NCBI RefSeq assembly: GCF_024637375.1
Contig: NZ_JAGXFK010000061.1
Span: 1 to 52,771 of the forward strand
Reading direction: 5' to 3'
Source of the DNA: Sediminimonas sp.
Lineage (GTDB): Bacteria > Pseudomonadota > Alphaproteobacteria > Rhodobacterales > Rhodobacteraceae
DNA: 52,771 nucleotides
Part shown: positions 50,376 to 52,771 of the stretch, piece by piece
How positions within the stretch are numbered: position 1 is the first letter of the stretch
Layout: every line of letters begins with the position of its first letter
Program-made: the position numbers and the translations under genes
The notes under the pieces: generated by a model
Databases searched by the model: none
The model's input: only the letters and a program-made list of their open reading frames with translations
What the model was told of the DNA's origin: nothing

Positions 50376-52466
50376 ATGCAGGCCAAGCTCAGAACCCAAC
50401 CACATCTCGAATACCGTCCTACGGGCTTTCATTGGCGTCGTCGCTGGCCGAGCCGAATCCGAAAAATCTGCGATTCCCGAAAAAAATCTTTTCTGCTCTT
50501 TTCGCTCCGCTCCCACGTCATCCCCGACGCGAAGGCGCTGGCTCAGAAACTCACCCTTCTGAGCGATATCGCCTTCGCAGGAGTGACGGAGAGAACGATG
50601 GCGATCGCCCCGGACATCATGGAAAGGCTCCTTGTGGAGTTGTGTCGCTTCCTGATCGAGGCGGCCGATGTTGCGCGCGAGACGGCCCCGGCCCGTAGCG
50701 CCGAGACCGCAGCCTACGAGCTTGCATGTGCCAATGCGGCCGTGGACAGCCTTCGAACTGCAATCGCCACCCGGGACCGTGAGGTAGCCCGCGCGCCGCT
50801 TCAGGCTGTCGCGGCACGGCTGGGCGTCACGCTCGATGAAGACGATCCCGACTGGCGTCGCCTTGCCTTCCGCGCCTTGCGTGTCATGCTGGATGCCGAG
50901 CAAGAAAACCAGCGCCGCGATCAGGGCGAGTTCGAAGCCCCATCCGCCGTTTTTCAGACCGCTCGGACGCTCGTCGAGGCGCCCCGGGCGGGCGCAGAAG
51001 CGTTTTCCACGGTCCCGTGCAGGTCAATGCCGCTCGGGAGTGACTATGTAGCTGATATGGCCCCGTCCCCAGCCGCATGCGCTGCACACCCACCGGCGCA
51101 GGCAGCGATCGCATCGGTCGCGCCAGACAGTGCCAATGCGCCGCGTTCCGCTCAGGAGGCACCCGCATCTGCGACAAGGCCAACTGAGGTCGCAGCCGCT
51201 CAGGAAAACGATACCGCCTGCCCGAGCCTCACAAAGGGCGCCCAGATCTACATCGATCTGCGCAGCAAAGGATACAAGAGCTTCAAGCCAAGCGAACAGA
51301 GGAACGAAAAGGCTGGGGCCAGCTGGGCGCGCAATACCGCGCCGAATGTGCGCTCGACCGCCTGCCTCATGTCACGTATCTTCGGCGACAAACCCTTCAG
51401 CGCAATCAATGATACCGACCTGAAGGACGCTTGGGAACTCCTCGACCGCCTACCTCGCTCCTATCAGGCCAGGACCTCGAAACTTTCGCCGGAAGCGGCC
51501 GCAGACGAGGCAGACGCCACCGAAAAGCGCAACCAGCAGATCACCCGCGCACGGCTTAAGAAAAAGGGAGCCAGCCCCGGCAAGATCGAATCCGCGATAC
51601 TGAAGGACCGCCTCCCGCGTCTAAGAACGGCCACGATCTATCGGCACATGCAGGATTTTCAGCGGATTTGCGTCTGCATGAAGAAAAAGGGACATATCGC
51701 GACCAACATCATGGAAGATCATATCTGGGATTCAGCCGAATATCTGCGCCGTGAAACGCTCGAAGAAGACAATGAGCGCCTGACCTGGTGCGGACATCTC
51801 GACAGCCTCTTCCGTTCACCGGTCTACCAGGACAATCTTGACGATGTCGGTGACCCGATGTTCTGGGCGCCGCTGATCGCCCTGCACATGGGTTTGAGAA
51901 GCGAGGAAATCCTGCAACTTTTTGTATCTGACATTCAGGTGATCGGCGATGTTCCCTGTATCGTGCTGCGGCAAGGACCGGGGCAGAGCCTGAAAAGCAA
52001 AGCCGCCCGGCGCACTGTGCCGATCCATAAAAACCTTTTGAAGCTCGGTTTCATGAAGCTGGTCGCGCTGCGAGACCGAGATCAGGAGCCGCGTCTGTTT
52101 CCGTGGATCGAACGCAGCCAGAACAAAAAGACCTTCACCGAGACGTTCTCGAAACGGTTCACGCGATACCGCCAAGATCACAAGATCTACGACAAGCAGC
52201 GCGACTTCCATAGCCTCCGCACGACCTTCAATCATCTGCTCATCGCTGCCGAATGCCCCGACACGCAGCGGCGCGCTCTGATGGGCCATGTCGAGCGAGA
52301 TATCGGGATCGTGCACTATAATCCCCACGGGTTCTCGGAAGAGCAGCTTCAGCGGCGCGTCAATTCGATCGAGGTTGATATCTCAATGATCCGACCGCCA
52401 TTCGATACGTCTCAGACCATGAACGTGACGCATTTGTCTGACCGCCGTCAGCCGCTTCCTGCGTAA
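50376..52466 (+). CDS. tyrosine-type site-specific integrase
   Basis: 696-aa recombinase, larger than phage integrases, probably the mover of a genomic island. The N-terminal part (about 1-300) is long, includes LEYRPTGFHWRRRWPSRIR and a low-complexity linker, and likely binds arm sites. The catalytic domain has Arg508 in MGLRSEEIL, a Lys in LKSKAARRTVP, HSLR (His612, Arg615), GHVER (His638) and nucleophile Tyr648 in IVHYNPHG. The ATG at 50376 has AGGAG 8 nt upstream. It lies next to tRNA-Asn, facing away from it. Catalytic residues look intact. Confidence 0.92.
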   Translation: MQAKLRTQPHLEYRPTGFHWRRRWPSRIRKICDSRKKSFLLFSLRSHVIPDAKALAQKLTLLSDIAFAGVTERTMAIAPDIMERLLVELCRFLIEAADVARETAPARSAETAAYELACANAAVDSLRTAIATRDREVARAPLQAVAARLGVTLDEDDPDWRRLAFRALRVMLDAEQENQRRDQGEFEAPSAVFQTARTLVEAPRAGAEAFSTVPCRSMPLGSDYVADMAPSPAACAAHPPAQAAIASVAPDSANAPRSAQEAPASATRPTEVAAAQENDTACPSLTKGAQIYIDLRSKGYKSFKPSEQRNEKAGASWARNTAPNVRSTACLMSRIFGDKPFSAINDTDLKDAWELLDRLPRSYQARTSKLSPEAAADEADATEKRNQQITRARLKKKGASPGKIESAILKDRLPRLRTATIYRHMQDFQRICVCMKKKGHIATNIMEDHIWDSAEYLRRETLEEDNERLTWCGHLDSLFRSPVYQDNLDDVGDPMFWAPLIALHMGLRSEEILQLFVSDIQVIGDVPCIVLRQGPGQSLKSKAARRTVPIHKNLLKLGFMKLVALRDRDQEPRLFPWIERSQNKKTFTETFSKRFTRYRQDHKIYDKQRDFHSLRTTFNHLLIAAECPDTQRRALMGHVERDIGIVHYNPHGFSEEQLQRRVNSIEVDISMIRPPFDTSQTMNVTHLSDRRQPLPA

Positions 52467-52478
52467 TCGGCACAGGCG

Positions 52479-52568
52479 TGTAGAGCGTCAACCACCTTGT
52501 CCGCGTGCGACAACCACCATGGCCGGTTTTGAGGCCGCCGGGGTTGGCGTGTCGTTTGGTGTTTTGGG
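52479..52568. mobile_element. probable terminal region of an IS21-family element
   Basis: Between the integrase stop and the istB remnant, two GACAACCACC/GTCAACCACC-type words occur at 52487-52496 and 52509-52518, 22 bp apart. IS21-family ends carry several such transposase binding repeats. A TGT at 52479-52481 may be the outer tip, only 13 bp from the integrase. The other end lies outside the window. Confidence 0.55.
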
Positions 52569-52769
52569 TTAGGTTTCTCCTTCGTTCTGGTTGTCGGCGA
52601 TGGTTGTCGCTGAGGCATCGGCCTGTGCCCGCTTGTTCAGGGCAGCCGCACGCTGCCGGTAACTTTCGGCGTTCATCTCCATGATGGTGGCATGGTGAAC
52701 GAGCCGGTCGATGGCGGCGACGGTCATGGCCTTGTCCGGGAATATCTGATCCCATCCGCTGAACGGTTG
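52569..52769 (-). CDS. istB: IstB-like ATP-binding protein of IS21 family (C-terminal part, 5' end outside window)
   Basis: The last 66 residues are open from the window edge to a TAA at 52569-52571. QPFSGWDQIFPDKAMTVAAI and DRLVHHATIMEMNAESYRQR are typical of the end of IstB, the AAA+ helper of the IS21 transposase IstA. The tail QNEGET is variable. Whether the element is complete cannot be seen. Confidence 0.88.
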   Translation of the reverse strand, partial: QPFSGWDQIFPDKAMTVAAIDRLVHHATIMEMNAESYRQRAAALNKRAQADASATTIADNQNEGET

Positions 52770-52771
52770 AT

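Noticed and set aside
50244-50903. 219-aa minus-strand ORF next to tRNA-Asn
   Set aside because: It overlaps the tRNA 3' end and is antisense to the integrase.
52360-52755. 131-aa minus-strand ORF overlapping the integrase end
   Set aside because: A different frame (52569-52769) encodes clear IstB sequence, so this one is a shadow.
50106-52771. CRISPR array or prophage genes near the integrase
   Set aside because: No regularly spaced repeats and no phage structural or lysis genes are visible in the part of the island that can be seen.

Overview
The window is a high-GC stretch of an alphaproteobacterial chromosome, most likely a Rhodobacterales/Roseobacter-type organism. Evidence: a CtrA regulator directly preceded by a SciP/DUF1153 gene, LpxI rather than LpxH in the lipid A cluster, a GTTC-N7-GTTC LexA-type box, and no sign of foreign composition until the right end. 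About 90% is coding, with short intergenic gaps and many ATGA stop/start overlaps. No rRNA genes, CRISPR arrays or prophage modules are visible.

Layout. 1-3.5 kb: 3' end of recA, then alaS and a DUF1330 gene. 3.5-7.1 kb: typA/bipA and ssb on the minus strand, then a lytic transglycosylase meeting an ABM-domain gene end to end. 7.2-14.5 kb: a minus-strand peptide/nickel-type ABC importer (Tat-exported binding protein, two permeases, one fused double ATPase) with an AraC-type regulator upstream; paired direct repeats lie in both promoter gaps. 14.6-27.9 kb: miaA diverges from a long envelope and isoprenoid run, pyrH-frr-uppS-cdsA-dxr-rseP-(41-aa peptide)-bamA-ompH-fabZ-lpxA-lpxI-lpxB. It joins UMP supply, ribosome recycling, undecaprenyl and phospholipid precursors, MEP pathway, outer membrane protein assembly and lipid A synthesis; lpxD is absent from its usual place. 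28-30.4 kb: mnmA diverges from sciP-ctrA, the cell-cycle control pair. 30.4-35.1 kb: ligA-recG, then a LexA-type box and an unannotated 40-aa membrane peptide. 35.1-41 kb: NifU-like scaffold, hisI, gluQ, trmFO, an ECHDC3-like crotonase, a hotdog thioesterase, rplM-rpsI. 41-50.1 kb: TetR, PPK2, a possible 52-aa gene, metA, a P-loop ATPase, an EamA exporter, an acyltransferase-SGNH protein, an orphan histidine kinase and an MBL-fold hydrolase. 50.2-52.8 kb: intact tRNA-Asn, a tyrosine integrase and the end of an IS21-family element. This is the left border of a tRNA-inserted genomic island whose cargo lies outside the window.

The most interesting signal is at 34.68-34.88 kb: a perfect GTTC-N7-GTTC box, part of three GTTC words one helical turn apart, upstream of a strong ribosome binding site and a 40-codon single-pass membrane peptide directly behind recG. 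It could be an SOS-induced small membrane protein comparable in size and control, though not in visible sequence, to the Caulobacter division inhibitor SidA. A second short membrane peptide sits between rseP and bamA. Other points of note are the paired operator-like repeats of the ABC/AraC locus, the integrase leader that hides its ribosome binding site in a perfect hairpin, and a hairpin touching the trmFO start codon.
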